DNA of 64,000 nucleotides from Mucilaginibacter sp. PAMC 26640 (GTDB lineage: Bacteria > Bacteroidota > Bacteroidia > Sphingobacteriales > Sphingobacteriaceae). The stretch spans positions 5,518,001 to 5,582,000 of the forward strand of contig CP014773.1 in NCBI GenBank assembly GCA_001596135.1. Direction: 5' to 3'. The position numbers were made by a program, and so were the translations under genes. Below, piece after piece: positions 9,214 through 18,246 of the stretch (its first letter is position 1; every line of letters begins with the position of its first letter). The notes below the pieces were generated by a model. That model was not told where the DNA came from and ran no database searches. It worked only from the letters and a program-made list of their open reading frames with translations.

Positions 9214-9873
9214 ATGGAAACAGGCCTGCGATTTGTTTTAAACAAGATTAAATACTTTTTCATCCCGTATTTGATCATGTTAATTATCTGTGTGGCTGTT
9301 AAAATAGAATATGACCGGGAAACGGTATATCACACTGTCAACGCTATCCATAACCATATTGCCGATTACCTTGCGCCCTACATTACCGATATAGGAGATG
9401 GCTTAACAGTAGTCGTCTTGTCAGCTATATTAGTACTATTCAATTACCGGCGGGCGTTCCTGCTTTTTAGTAGTTTTTTGCTTACTGCCATTGTAGCTCA
9501 GGCTTTAAAATACTGTATTAACATGCCAAGGCCGGGCACTTATTTTAACGGCCGCATGGAGGGCATCTATTTGGTAAAGGGCGTGTACATAATAGGCGGC
9601 ATCCAAAGCTTTCCGTCCGGGCATACTGTAACGGCGTTTTCGGCTGCGGTTACTATCACCTATCTGCTTAAAAATAAATTTTGGGGAATGGCTCTGTTGA
9701 TAGTGGCCATATTAGTAGGTTACTCGCGTATGTACCTCAGCGAGCACTTTTTTGAAGATGTTACAGCCGGATCGGCAATTGGCACTTTTGTAACTGTTTT
9801 GTGGTTGGGCTATATTGATAGCAAAGATTTTTTAAGATCCCCCCGCTGGAACAGGGGAATCTTAAAAAAATAG
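9214..9873 (+). CDS. PAP2-family phosphatase (inner membrane)
   Basis: The 219-residue integral membrane protein has the three phosphatase motifs of the type-2 phosphatidic acid phosphatase superfamily. These are K99...R106-P107, PSGH at 134-137 and SR171-172 with H178 and D182. His137 and His178 would form the catalytic pair. Such enzymes dephosphorylate undecaprenyl pyrophosphate, phosphatidylglycerophosphate or lipid A; the exact substrate is not evident. About five hydrophobic helices fit the fold. The gene is divergent from the permease and convergent with the next gene, three nucleotides away. Confidence 0.9.
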   Translation: METGLRFVLNKIKYFFIPYLIMLIICVAVKIEYDRETVYHTVNAIHNHIADYLAPYITDIGDGLTVVVLSAILVLFNYRRAFLLFSSFLLTAIVAQALKYCINMPRPGTYFNGRMEGIYLVKGVYIIGGIQSFPSGHTVTAFSAAVTITYLLKNKFWGMALLIVAILVGYSRMYLSEHFFEDVTAGSAIGTFVTVLWLGYIDSKDFLRSPRWNRGILKK

Positions 9874-9876
9874 GGT

Positions 9877-10524
9877 TTAGACTTCTGTCTGCTTTTTCCT
9901 TTTCATCACGAAAACGATGACCAGGATGATGACCAATGCACCACCTCCAAAAATGCCAATTTTAGCCACTGTTGAAAGCCCCTTGGCATTAGAAAGATAT
10001 TGATCAGTACGCTTCAATTCTGGGGAAACCTTAATAGAGCTCGAGAATTCTTTATACTCATTTTTCACCAAATCAGCGCGTTGCTGCTCATAATAATATT
10101 CGAAGGTATAAGTTACATCCTGCGTATATATGATGATAAAGTTACGCAGCTGCACGCCTGCACCCTGATCTGTAGAAAGCGTGAAGGTTTTGGCTTTGAG
10201 GTGACCGATAAGCGTATCGCGCACATTCATTGTGCTGCCCGCTGCCTGTCCCTTAATCCCTGCTATGTAGTCTTTAAGTACTTTATTGAGGTCTCTTTCC
10301 TTTTTTAAAGGCGCATTGTCTTTCGCATTCGGGGCCCGGATAACAACCATGTAGCCCAGGGCCGCATTACCAGAATAGATCTGCTGGCCGAGGGTATCCT
10401 TTTTAATATATTTCTCCGGTAATGAAACTGTAACAAGGCTATCAACCTTTATCGGCTTTAATGTCTGTGCAAAGCCTGCTAACGACAGCAGTACCATGCT
10501 AAAACTTACAAGTATCTTTTTCAT
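9877..10524 (-). CDS. Secreted single-pass membrane protein of unknown function
   Basis: I do not recognise a named family for this 215-residue protein. It has a cleavable signal peptide (about 1-19, ending GFAQ) and a mixed alpha/beta periplasmic domain (about 20-165). A linker follows, then one C-terminal transmembrane helix (about 188-207) and a basic RKKQ tail. The central part (residues 30-150) resembles small lipoprotein-like or PsbP/DcrB-like stress domains in its length and strand pattern, but I cannot confirm that. The signal-anchor layout places the domain in the periplasm. Confidence 0.7.
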   Translation of the reverse strand: MKKILVSFSMVLLSLAGFAQTLKPIKVDSLVTVSLPEKYIKKDTLGQQIYSGNAALGYMVVIRAPNAKDNAPLKKERDLNKVLKDYIAGIKGQAAGSTMNVRDTLIGHLKAKTFTLSTDQGAGVQLRNFIIIYTQDVTYTFEYYYEQQRADLVKNEYKEFSSSIKVSPELKRTDQYLSNAKGLSTVAKIGIFGGGALVIILVIVFVMKRKKQTEV

Positions 10525-10724
10525 AGATAGTTTAACCTATAATATACCGATAAGTTTTAAAATGGATTTAAATATGAAATAAATAGCACCAATCATAAAT
10601 AGAAAACAGACCATTATTACTGCCTTCTCATCATTCTATTTATTCCCGCCAATCTGTACTGAGGCTATAAAACGTAGCAAATATTATATATCAATTTTAA
10701 TAGCAAATTAGTCTCAATATTTTA

Positions 10725-10796
10725 TTATTGCGCCAATAATAGCATCAGCGCAATCATAAACAAATAGCAGGCAAAGAGGATGATTTGCTCTTGCAT
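10725..10796 (-). CDS. Possible 23-residue hydrophobic micro-protein
   Basis: An ATG-started frame encodes 23 residues, almost all hydrophobic after MQEQ (continuing IILFACYLF), long enough for one membrane helix. There is no homologue I recognise and no clear promoter. Small transmembrane peptides are commonly missed, but chance cannot be excluded. Confidence 0.2.
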   Translation of the reverse strand: MQEQIILFACYLFMIALMLLLAQ

Positions 10797-10916
10797 AGTA
10801 CAAGTGCTTCAATATTTTATCGCAGGGGTATTATCCTTCACTAATTTACAGTCAGGATTGCGCCCTCACGATGGACCAAGTGATCAAGAAATATAATGTA
10901 AAAGTTCAAAGCAAAA

Positions 10917-10949
10917 TAAAAAAGCCTTCCCGGTGTGCAGGAAGGCTTT
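10917..10949 (-). terminator. Terminator after the M3 oligopeptidase
   Basis: A perfect 10-bp stem AAAGCCTTCC/GGAAGGCTTT with a 9-nt loop is followed on the minus strand by a T-run. It starts nine nucleotides after the M3 peptidase stop. Confidence 0.85.
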
Positions 10950-10957
10950 GGTAAGGC

Positions 10958-12658
10958 TTATATTTTATCCATTTCGGCTTTCACAAACTCCGCAAGCTCT
11001 TTGACGTACCCGGCACTGAAATCAAATTTAATACCGGCTGTTTCATATATCTCGGTAATGGTTTTGGTATAGCCTAGTTTTAGGGCATCCAGATATTGCT
11101 GCAAGCCTTTCTCCGGGTTTTCCTTATAATTTTTCCAAACCGCAATGGCACCAAGCTGTGCCATACCGTATTCAATATAGTAAAACGGCACTTCGAAAAT
11201 ATGCAGCTGCTTTTGCCATAAGTTCTGCTCTGCTTCAGCATGTTCACTCCAATCAACAAACCCGGCACCAAAAGGCTCGTAGATCTTTAACCAGGCTGCC
11301 GTGCGTTCGGCATCGGTATGATCCGGATTGGTATAGATCCAATGCTGAAACTGATCTACCACCGCTACCCATGGCAGAGTTTTAAGCACATCAAAAAGCT
11401 GATCGCGTTTGGCGCGCTTCAGATCTTCCTCATTATCGAAATAAACATCCCAGTTGTCCATCGAAATCAACTCCATCGACATAGAGGCCAGTTCGGCCAC
11501 CTCACTTGGGCAATGTTTAAAATCGTTAAGTTCCAGGTCGGCTGTCAGAAAAGTATGTACTGCATGGCCGCCCTCGTGTACCATGGTTGTTAAATCGCGG
11601 AAGGTATTGGCGGAGTTCATAAAAATGAATGGCGCGCCGGTTTCCGACAATGGGTAATTGTAACCACCGGGGGCCTTGCCTTTTCGGCTTTCCACATCGA
11701 AAAGACTATTATCCTTCATGATGGATAAGCGCTCGCCCAGGTAGCTGCTGATATTGGTAAAACACTGAATAGATTTGTCAACCAACTCTGCGCCATTGTT
11801 AAAGGGTTTTAAAGCCGGTTTGCCCGATACATCAACGTCCATATCCCAGGGCTTTAGGGCATCAACTCCGAGAGCTTCCTTGCGTTTTTGGGCCTGATCG
11901 CGCAATATGGGTACAATCTCGGTCTCTATAGCCGCATGGAAAGCGTAGCAATCCTGTGCCGTGTAATCAAACCTGCCCAATTCCTGAAATTTATAATCGC
12001 GGTAGTTTTCAAAACCGGCGTTGAGTGCTACTTTGTGGCGCAGGGCACGCAGATGATCAAAAAGAGTATCCAGCACGGTTTTATCCTGCAGGCGGCGCGC
12101 GGTTATCTTTTCCCAAACCTCCTGCCTTTTGGCACGATCGGTTCCTTTTAAAAATACGGATGCTTGTTCCAATGTAAATTCCTTTTCATCGATATGAACG
12201 GACATACTGCCGGTGATCGACTGGTATTTTTGCTGCTCTACCTGGATCTCCGTTTGCAGTGGAATGTTCTCTTCGCGGAACAGCTCCAATGCCTTCTTTA
12301 CACCACGAAGCATGATGTAATACTTCTCTTCTTTCAGCTGGCTTACAAACTCGTTCTCAACAAGCTTTTTGTTGAGGTTGTTATTGTAAGGTGCTGTTTT
12401 GGGCTCGATCTCGGTAGCAAAATATTGGAAGCTCTCCAGCAGATCGGGGTTCATGGTATCGCAGGTCATGCGAATATAGCGCCAGGCAAAATCTTCTTCC
12501 AAAGCAGCCTGTAATTCGCTGCCATCTTTAAGCCATTTTTCCAGTTCCTCAACCGAGTTGATAGGGCGGTCTGTTAATTCCTGGTAAAGCGGTTCCAGCG
12601 TTTCCCATTTTATCTCTAGGTCAGCCGGGATGTATGTTCGTGTTTTTTTAGTTATCAT
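10958..12658 (-). CDS. M3-family oligoendopeptidase
   Basis: This cytoplasmic zinc metallopeptidase of the thimet oligopeptidase/PepF clan degrades short peptides. From the chosen start it has 566 residues. The zinc motif HEGGH is at about 361-365 (His361, Glu362, His365), and the third-ligand helix lies about 28 residues later in PSEVAELASMSMEL. The longest frame would begin 33 nt earlier at a TTG (12691), but the ATG at 12658 is preferred because the added residues are not family-like. No signal peptide is present. It is a single-gene unit with its own terminator. Confidence 0.9.
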   Translation of the reverse strand: MITKKTRTYIPADLEIKWETLEPLYQELTDRPINSVEELEKWLKDGSELQAALEEDFAWRYIRMTCDTMNPDLLESFQYFATEIEPKTAPYNNNLNKKLVENEFVSQLKEEKYYIMLRGVKKALELFREENIPLQTEIQVEQQKYQSITGSMSVHIDEKEFTLEQASVFLKGTDRAKRQEVWEKITARRLQDKTVLDTLFDHLRALRHKVALNAGFENYRDYKFQELGRFDYTAQDCYAFHAAIETEIVPILRDQAQKRKEALGVDALKPWDMDVDVSGKPALKPFNNGAELVDKSIQCFTNISSYLGERLSIMKDNSLFDVESRKGKAPGGYNYPLSETGAPFIFMNSANTFRDLTTMVHEGGHAVHTFLTADLELNDFKHCPSEVAELASMSMELISMDNWDVYFDNEEDLKRAKRDQLFDVLKTLPWVAVVDQFQHWIYTNPDHTDAERTAAWLKIYEPFGAGFVDWSEHAEAEQNLWQKQLHIFEVPFYYIEYGMAQLGAIAVWKNYKENPEKGLQQYLDALKLGYTKTITEIYETAGIKFDFSAGYVKELAEFVKAEMDKI

Positions 12659-12679
12659 GGTGAATAGACCCGCATATAT

Positions 12680-12704
12680 GCGGATGTGCAAATATGCAGA
12701 TTTT
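12680..12704. repeat. Short intergenic repeat, copy 1
   Basis: The segment contains GCGGATGTGCA followed by AAT, an A, then TGCAGATTT. It matches 22 of 24 bases with the copy at 31370-31393, and both are followed closely by AAATAAT. It sits directly upstream of the M3 peptidase start. Confidence 0.5.
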
Positions 12705-13206
12705 AAATAATGTGAAGAGAATGGAGATTGGAAAAGCGCAGCAGCATCCCAGGTACCTTATTGTATTCGCCACCAAGGATTTTTTTATTTTGAGCTTTGT
12801 TTTAACGTTTATTATTTCACAAGCTTAAATGTATGCTTTAATACAACTAAACATAATTCGATGTCAACCCATTTAGTAAATTAATATACAGCACTTTAAT
12901 TAGATTTTCAAAATAGCATTTTAACCCTCTGGTTAATTCTAAGCGAATTCTGTAGCAGAAAAAAGACACCAATACTTTCCGGGACTGCTAGAAAGTATAT
13001 TGGATGAAATTCAACTCAAAAAAGTTTATTTGTGCCGATTAAAAATTTGGCGCAGGAAACGGGAAAGATCACGATTAATATTGCCCAACAATAATCCTTA
13101 CAGAAAATGGGTTCAAAGCCGTCAATATAAAATACCCTGCTATAGGTTTTCATTGATATATCCCATGGAATTCTATCCGGCTGTAATACATTTATTCTTT
13201 AATCGT

Positions 13207-13214
13207 TACATTTG
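13207..13214 (+). promoter_or_regulatory. -7 element of the 13241 gene
   Basis: TACATTTG matches TAnnTTTG and ends 26 nt before the GTG start at 13241. Confidence 0.45.
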
Positions 13215-13240
13215 AATATCATCACCAAGCAAATTATCAA

Positions 13241-14509
13241 GTGATTAAATCCCGCTGCCGTTATCTTTTAGTTTTGACCTTGCTCCTTTTACCTTTTGTA
13301 ACGCGGGCCGCTTCCATCCTTATCCCAATGGATGAAGAGCAAAAGGATCACCTGAAATCTTACGGCATTGCCTTTTGGGTGTTAAAGAACCAGCAGGAGG
13401 TAGACTGGCTTTTGAATTACCGCGGCGGCAGCTTTATGATGCGTTACGATAAGCGTGTAGAAGACGAGTGCAAGATCCGGGGGGTGAGTTACCAGGTGCT
13501 TGCCGATGCCGCCGCAACGCAGATTGTTACTGAAGTAAGCGATCCGTCGGTGAATATGGACCTGGTGAAATTGCAGAAAGCGCCAAAAATGGCGGTGTAT
13601 TCGCCGAAGAGCAAACTGCCCTGGGATGATGCCGTTACACTGGTATTAAAATATGCGGAGATCCCCTATGATGTTTTGTATGATGAGGAAGTAATAAAAG
13701 GCGACCTGCCAAAATACGATTGGCTGCATTTGCACCACGAAGATTTTACAGGGCAGTTTAGCAAATTCTACGCGGCTTACCGATATGCCCAGTGGTATAA
13801 CGAGGATGTGAAAAGCCAGAATGCTATGGCTAAAAAGCTTGGCTTCCAAAAGGTATCGCAAATGAAGCTGGCGGTGGCCCAGCATATCCGCGATTTTTGC
13901 GCAGGCGGGGGTTTCCTGTTTGCCATGTGCAGCGGCACCGATACCTTTGACATTGCTCTTTCAGCAGCAAATACCGATATATGCGGACCAATGTTCGACG
14001 GGGACGCAACGGATCCATCGGCGCAATCCAAGCTGGATTTCACCCAAACTTTTGCCTTTCAAAATTTCTCGCTCGACATGAATCCCGAATCGCACCAGTT
14101 TAGCAATATAGACGTAACCCCTACCAGGCAGGTAGATCGCCCACGCGACTTTTTTACGCTGTTTGATTTCTCGGCCAAATGGGATGTGGTACCCAGCATG
14201 CTTACGCAGGATCATGATAAAGTAATTAAAGGTTTTATGGGATTAACTACTGCCTTCAATAAAAACAAACTCAAACCGGGTGTTACCATTATGGGAGAAA
14301 TGAAAACCGCTAACGAGGCAAGGTACATCCACGGCGAATATGGTAAAGGGCAATGGACCTTCTACGGCGGCCACGATCCTGAAGATTACCAGCACGCAGT
14401 TGGCGACCCGCCAACAGATTTAAAACTCCACCCCAACTCCCCGGGATACCGGCTGATATTAAATAATGTACTGTTCCCTGCAGCTAATAAAAAGAAGCAG
14501 AAGACCTAA
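13241..14509 (+). CDS. Secreted Bacteroidota protein, often labelled 'asparagine synthetase B'
   Basis: The 422-residue protein starts at GTG and has a signal peptide (about 1-23). Its opening ASILIPMDEEQKDHLKSYGI is characteristic of a Bacteroidota family that databases frequently call asparagine synthetase B. I see neither the N-terminal Cys glutaminase nor the ATP-pyrophosphatase domain of real AsnB, and the protein is exported, so that name is doubtful. The segment FCAGGGFLFAMCSGTDTFD (about 216-234) resembles the nucleophile elbow of class-I glutamine-amidotransferase-like folds, and GKGQWTFYGGHDPEDYQ near 370 may close the fold. The true function is unknown. Confidence 0.75.
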   Translation: MIKSRCRYLLVLTLLLLPFVTRAASILIPMDEEQKDHLKSYGIAFWVLKNQQEVDWLLNYRGGSFMMRYDKRVEDECKIRGVSYQVLADAAATQIVTEVSDPSVNMDLVKLQKAPKMAVYSPKSKLPWDDAVTLVLKYAEIPYDVLYDEEVIKGDLPKYDWLHLHHEDFTGQFSKFYAAYRYAQWYNEDVKSQNAMAKKLGFQKVSQMKLAVAQHIRDFCAGGGFLFAMCSGTDTFDIALSAANTDICGPMFDGDATDPSAQSKLDFTQTFAFQNFSLDMNPESHQFSNIDVTPTRQVDRPRDFFTLFDFSAKWDVVPSMLTQDHDKVIKGFMGLTTAFNKNKLKPGVTIMGEMKTANEARYIHGEYGKGQWTFYGGHDPEDYQHAVGDPPTDLKLHPNSPGYRLILNNVLFPAANKKKQKT

Positions 14510-14699
14510 TACCCCAGCCAAAAATCGCACATTAGTTTTAGCTTTAATAGTGGCGCGAGGGGGAGCAAGTAGAACTGTGGTGCCAACTATTTGCTTGGAT
14601 GCTAAACACCTGCAATCCCTGTAGCGTTTCTTCTCAATAGCATAAAATTTAATTATATACAGCGTAAGCTTAACTTAGCAAAACACTGTTCTATAGTCA

Positions 14700-16136
14700 A
14701 TGAAGATTTCCGTTAAAGCACTTGGTATATTGCTGCTCGTTTTACGGGCAGCGTTATGCTTTGCCGCGGATGCACCTACAGTTACTATCGCTACAGAAAG
14801 TGATCCCTGTGAAGGCTCTCCCGTAACTGTTACTGCCACGCCTGCCGGTGCTGGCGTAATGCCTGCTTACCAATGGACCGTTAATGATATTATCCAACCA
14901 GAAACCGGCCCTGTGCTCTTAATTAAAAATGGCGTTGGGCGGCAGGAAGTGCGGTGTAAGGTTAGTAATACCATTACCGGAGAAAGCGGACTCTCCAATT
15001 TGCTTATTGTTGATTATTTATTGAATGTGACGGCGTTTACCGAGATCTATTATTTGAATGATGACAGAATCAGTAACGATCTTCAGATATGTTCCGGTAA
15101 GGAAGTTATAGTTGGCACCATGTACAATAGCCGGCAGTATGAAAAATTGCTGAACATCAATTTTTCATGGCAAATAAACGGATTAGATATAGGGGCACCC
15201 AATAAAGGTGTTTTATACATCTCTACATTGGTGCCGGGCGATGTGATAACCTGCAAAATATCATATTCGGGGAAATGCATCGTAAAAGAAACAGCAACCT
15301 CCAACGCATTGCAGCCAACAATCATTCCCGCGGTAAACCCCACAGTTACTATTGCACCGGATCCGCCGGGGCCGTGTATCGGACCATCTTACAACTACAC
15401 TGCTACCGCTTTAAATGCCGGGCCAAATCCATCCTACCAGTGGTTGTTAAACAATGTAATGTCAGGAAGCGATGCTCCGCAATTTAACACCACTGGGCTG
15501 CAAGCAGGCGACCACTTGATTTGTAAAGTAACCGGTGTTACCCCATGCGGCAAAGGCGAAGGATTATCTAATGAGATCATTCTGATCAACGCCATACCCG
15601 AGTTAACAAATTCGGTCACTATAGCATCTTCTGTAAAAAATAATATTATAACAGCCGGACAGGCAGTCTCCTTCACGGCCACTGTAGCATCTAGCACTAA
15701 TATTAGTTATAACTGGCAGGTTAATGGTGTAGATATTGGCAACAACACTGCCGTGTTCAGCAGCACCAACCTTAATAATGGAGACGTAATAACTTGTAAC
15801 GTAAACACGCCCGGGCTATGTGTAGTGAACCCGCTAACCACATCTAATGCTATAACGGTGCTTATGAAAACTGCAATAAATATTCCCAATACCTTTACCC
15901 CAAACGGCGACGGTGTTAATGATACCTGGAACATTACATCGCTCCTTGCGTACCCGGGCTGTACCATTAATATCTTTAACCGCTATGGTGGGCAGGTATA
16001 TAACGCAGTAAACTACGTAAAGGGTTGGGATGGCACCAACAATGGCAAAGATTTGCCCGCCGGAACTTACTACTATATTATCGACCCAAACGATGGCAGC
16101 AACAAATTGTCTGGCTGGGTAACTATTTTAAGATAA
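14700..16136 (+). CDS. Secreted Ig/PKD-like protein with T9SS gliding-type C-terminal domain
   Basis: The 478-residue protein has a signal peptide (about 1-22) and then repeated Ig/PKD-like beta domains, marked by the recurring pattern YQW.vN ... GD.ITCKV. The C-terminal module begins NIPNTFTPNGDGVNDTWNI near residue 397 and ends YYIIDPNDGSNKLSGWVTILR-like. It matches the gliding-motility-associated C-terminal (CHU_C/type-B) domain that directs secretion through the type IX system and attachment to the cell surface. It is probably a cell-surface adhesin or structural protein. It is followed by the convergent porin gene with only ten nucleotides between. Confidence 0.88.
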   Translation: MKISVKALGILLLVLRAALCFAADAPTVTIATESDPCEGSPVTVTATPAGAGVMPAYQWTVNDIIQPETGPVLLIKNGVGRQEVRCKVSNTITGESGLSNLLIVDYLLNVTAFTEIYYLNDDRISNDLQICSGKEVIVGTMYNSRQYEKLLNINFSWQINGLDIGAPNKGVLYISTLVPGDVITCKISYSGKCIVKETATSNALQPTIIPAVNPTVTIAPDPPGPCIGPSYNYTATALNAGPNPSYQWLLNNVMSGSDAPQFNTTGLQAGDHLICKVTGVTPCGKGEGLSNEIILINAIPELTNSVTIASSVKNNIITAGQAVSFTATVASSTNISYNWQVNGVDIGNNTAVFSSTNLNNGDVITCNVNTPGLCVVNPLTTSNAITVLMKTAINIPNTFTPNGDGVNDTWNITSLLAYPGCTINIFNRYGGQVYNAVNYVKGWDGTNNGKDLPAGTYYYIIDPNDGSNKLSGWVTILR

Positions 16137-16146
16137 GGACCGGTTA

Positions 16147-18246
16147 CTAATTATAAAACGTCCACGCTACACCAAACTTTAATGCAGCATCCTGTTGAGG
16201 ATAACGATTGACGGTATAGTAGCCGCGGCTAAATAAGCCCTGGTTAGCGTAATCGTATTGAACAAAGATATTGGTACGCTGCAAAGTGGCTTTAAAAAAT
16301 ACACTGGCTACAGGGTATGATGAAAAATTCACGTTGGCCCCATTATAAAATTGCCCTAAGCCAACCGCATAAGATGGGGCGGTATATTCAGTATTGTAAC
16401 GGGCACTTACGCCGTATTCCGATTTAAGAACACCAAACAAGGTAGAGCCGTGGTACAGGCTACTGTAGGTATAAATCTCCGGCGTACGCAACAGATTTTG
16501 GTTGTCTGTTTTTTGATAAACTACAAAATTATCAAAATGGAAATTGTGCCAGCTCAGATTTTTACCTACACTTACCTTAAGCATGTTGATGGCACCACTA
16601 AACTGATTCGGCGTAGCATCGTTTCCGCCTGTTGGTGAGGCAAAGTACAGGTAATCGGTAATCAAAAAATACTCAGCCTTGATATCCAGCTTTAGCAAGT
16701 CGTTTATATAATTAAATGACAGGTTAGTAGTCTTCTGGTTATTAAAACTATTATGAAAAATATAATGATTACTGATCCATTCATCATACACCAACCCCGG
16801 GGAGCTACTTTGCAAGTACGCGCCTAAAACTATTTTTCCGGCCTTTTTCCCCCCCGCCAGACTAAGCTTGGCATCATATAACAAATCACCAAAATTACGG
16901 CCCTGCACAATCTGGCGGATATCTCCGTCCAGGTTGATCCGGTCGCTGAACCTGTAACCCAGCCGTGCCTTTAAAGTGATATTTTGAAAACTTTCATTTT
17001 TAACACGGGATGGTAAAAGCACTTTACGGCCAAACTCATTCAGCACGGTATCACGTACATACTGGCTATATTTATAATAGTCTTGTACTAGTCCAACATC
17101 CAGCTTCAGCTCATTCTTTACCATTTTTAACGACCGGCCCCTGAGGTAAAAACTATAAGTAAATTCGTTTTGGATATGCGATACATTTAACGAATCGTGC
17201 GATTGCCCGGCACTGTAGTAATAGTCTGGGAAAACGCGGTATGCATCAAGGTCATTTTGCAAATAAGTGTACTTACGGGTATTATAATATAAGGTGTAAG
17301 TAACGCGCTGAGTTGGTAAAACACTGGTGCTGCCACTGCTTTTTTTAGCACTATCTATATGCCCTATGTAGTAGAACTGCTTAATATAAATACCGCTGTT
17401 TTTCCAATTGCTATAGCTCCCCGGCAGCTTAACCAACTCTGTCTTTTTATCAAACGATGATTGCGAACTTTTGAAGATGGTGTCTTTCACCAGGCCACCG
17501 GTTTCAGGGGCCTTCAGGTTGTTGAACAACACGTTAGCCAATAAATTGTATCGCTTATTTACAGAGTGATACCAGGTAAAAAAACCAGCATTAAGGCCGC
17601 TTACATTCTGTTTAAGCACATTGCTGCTGCTATAATAACCCCTGGAACCGTTGAAGTTAAGAATGAAGCCTACGTTCCAGTTAGGCTTAACGTTTTGCGT
17701 ATGCAAAGCTTTGAAGTACTGTTCTTTAGTGCTTCCAAGGGTATTAGATAACGATAGTAACGTGTATGGTGCCCGTGCGTTAAAATAGTTCATATCCTGT
17801 GGATTTACCAGGTAGGCATCCAGTGCGTGCATCCCTTCATCAAACCCAATTGTTTTTCGTGGATTGAATAGCAGGTCGCGCTGTGGGGTACCGAGGTATC
17901 CAAGATGGATCTTGGGGTTTCGGGGCTGCGTAAGCGGACTGTAGTTTTCAAAGTTGACGAGCCCTGTATCCAGCGGGAAGAGTTGCGTGCTATCGCTCAG
18001 CAAACGTTCACTTGTTACCTTAATAAATTTGGAAGTGAATATGATCGAATCGTGTTTATTTTCCTCTCGCTTACGAATAGAATCAAGGTTTTGTGATGCA
18101 TCGTTACGCCCGCGGGTTTTCAGGGTATCCCTGCTGTAAACGGGTTCTGTTTGCTGCCCGGGATAGGTAGTGCGGATTTGCCCAAACACGGATTGAACCG
18201 ATGCACAGATCAATAAAAGAAGGAGATATTTAAGCTTGTTCGACAT
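16147..18246 (-). CDS. Putative porin (Porin_10-type) outer-membrane barrel
   Basis: The 699-residue protein has a signal peptide (about 1-22, ending VFGQ), a polar region of about 70 residues and then a large beta-barrel domain ending in an aromatic residue (FYN). The sequence pattern (NPRKTIGFDEGMHALDAYL, YFNARAPYTLLSLS) matches the Bacteroidota putative porin family. It probably forms an outer-membrane channel, with substrate unknown. Its ATG overlaps the stop of the purine nucleoside phosphorylase gene as TAATG, so translation is coupled in the lpxK-pnp-porin operon. Confidence 0.85.
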   Translation of the reverse strand: MSNKLKYLLLLLICASVQSVFGQIRTTYPGQQTEPVYSRDTLKTRGRNDASQNLDSIRKREENKHDSIIFTSKFIKVTSERLLSDSTQLFPLDTGLVNFENYSPLTQPRNPKIHLGYLGTPQRDLLFNPRKTIGFDEGMHALDAYLVNPQDMNYFNARAPYTLLSLSNTLGSTKEQYFKALHTQNVKPNWNVGFILNFNGSRGYYSSSNVLKQNVSGLNAGFFTWYHSVNKRYNLLANVLFNNLKAPETGGLVKDTIFKSSQSSFDKKTELVKLPGSYSNWKNSGIYIKQFYYIGHIDSAKKSSGSTSVLPTQRVTYTLYYNTRKYTYLQNDLDAYRVFPDYYYSAGQSHDSLNVSHIQNEFTYSFYLRGRSLKMVKNELKLDVGLVQDYYKYSQYVRDTVLNEFGRKVLLPSRVKNESFQNITLKARLGYRFSDRINLDGDIRQIVQGRNFGDLLYDAKLSLAGGKKAGKIVLGAYLQSSSPGLVYDEWISNHYIFHNSFNNQKTTNLSFNYINDLLKLDIKAEYFLITDYLYFASPTGGNDATPNQFSGAINMLKVSVGKNLSWHNFHFDNFVVYQKTDNQNLLRTPEIYTYSSLYHGSTLFGVLKSEYGVSARYNTEYTAPSYAVGLGQFYNGANVNFSSYPVASVFFKATLQRTNIFVQYDYANQGLFSRGYYTVNRYPQQDAALKFGVAWTFYN

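Larger units (their letters stand above)
10525..10957. other. Intergenic region with two possible micro-ORFs
   Basis: This AT-rich stretch of about 430 nt holds the M3-peptidase terminator at its right edge. Two very short hydrophobic reading frames lie on the minus strand (10537-10614 and 10725-10796). Apart from these I see no RNA gene or longer frame. Confidence 0.4.
12659..13240. other. Intergenic region upstream of the M3 peptidase and the 13241 gene
   Basis: This non-coding stretch of about 580 nt separates divergent genes. It contains a short repeat shared with position 31370 (see the repeat entries). An imperfect hairpin near 12969-13003 (arms CCAATACTTTC and GAAAGTATATTGG) and a TACATTTG promoter element at 13207 are also present. 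A 71-codon frame at 13000-13215 looks spurious. Confidence 0.5.

Noticed and set aside
9834..9863. Inverted repeat AAGATCCCC...GGGGAATCTT at the end of the PAP2 gene
   Set aside because: It lies within coding sequence and is followed by A rather than T on both strands, so it is not a rho-independent terminator.
13000..13215. 71-codon frame upstream of the secreted 13241 protein
   Set aside because: Basic, low-complexity composition, no recognisable domain, and it would end just before the promoter element of the next gene. Judged spurious.
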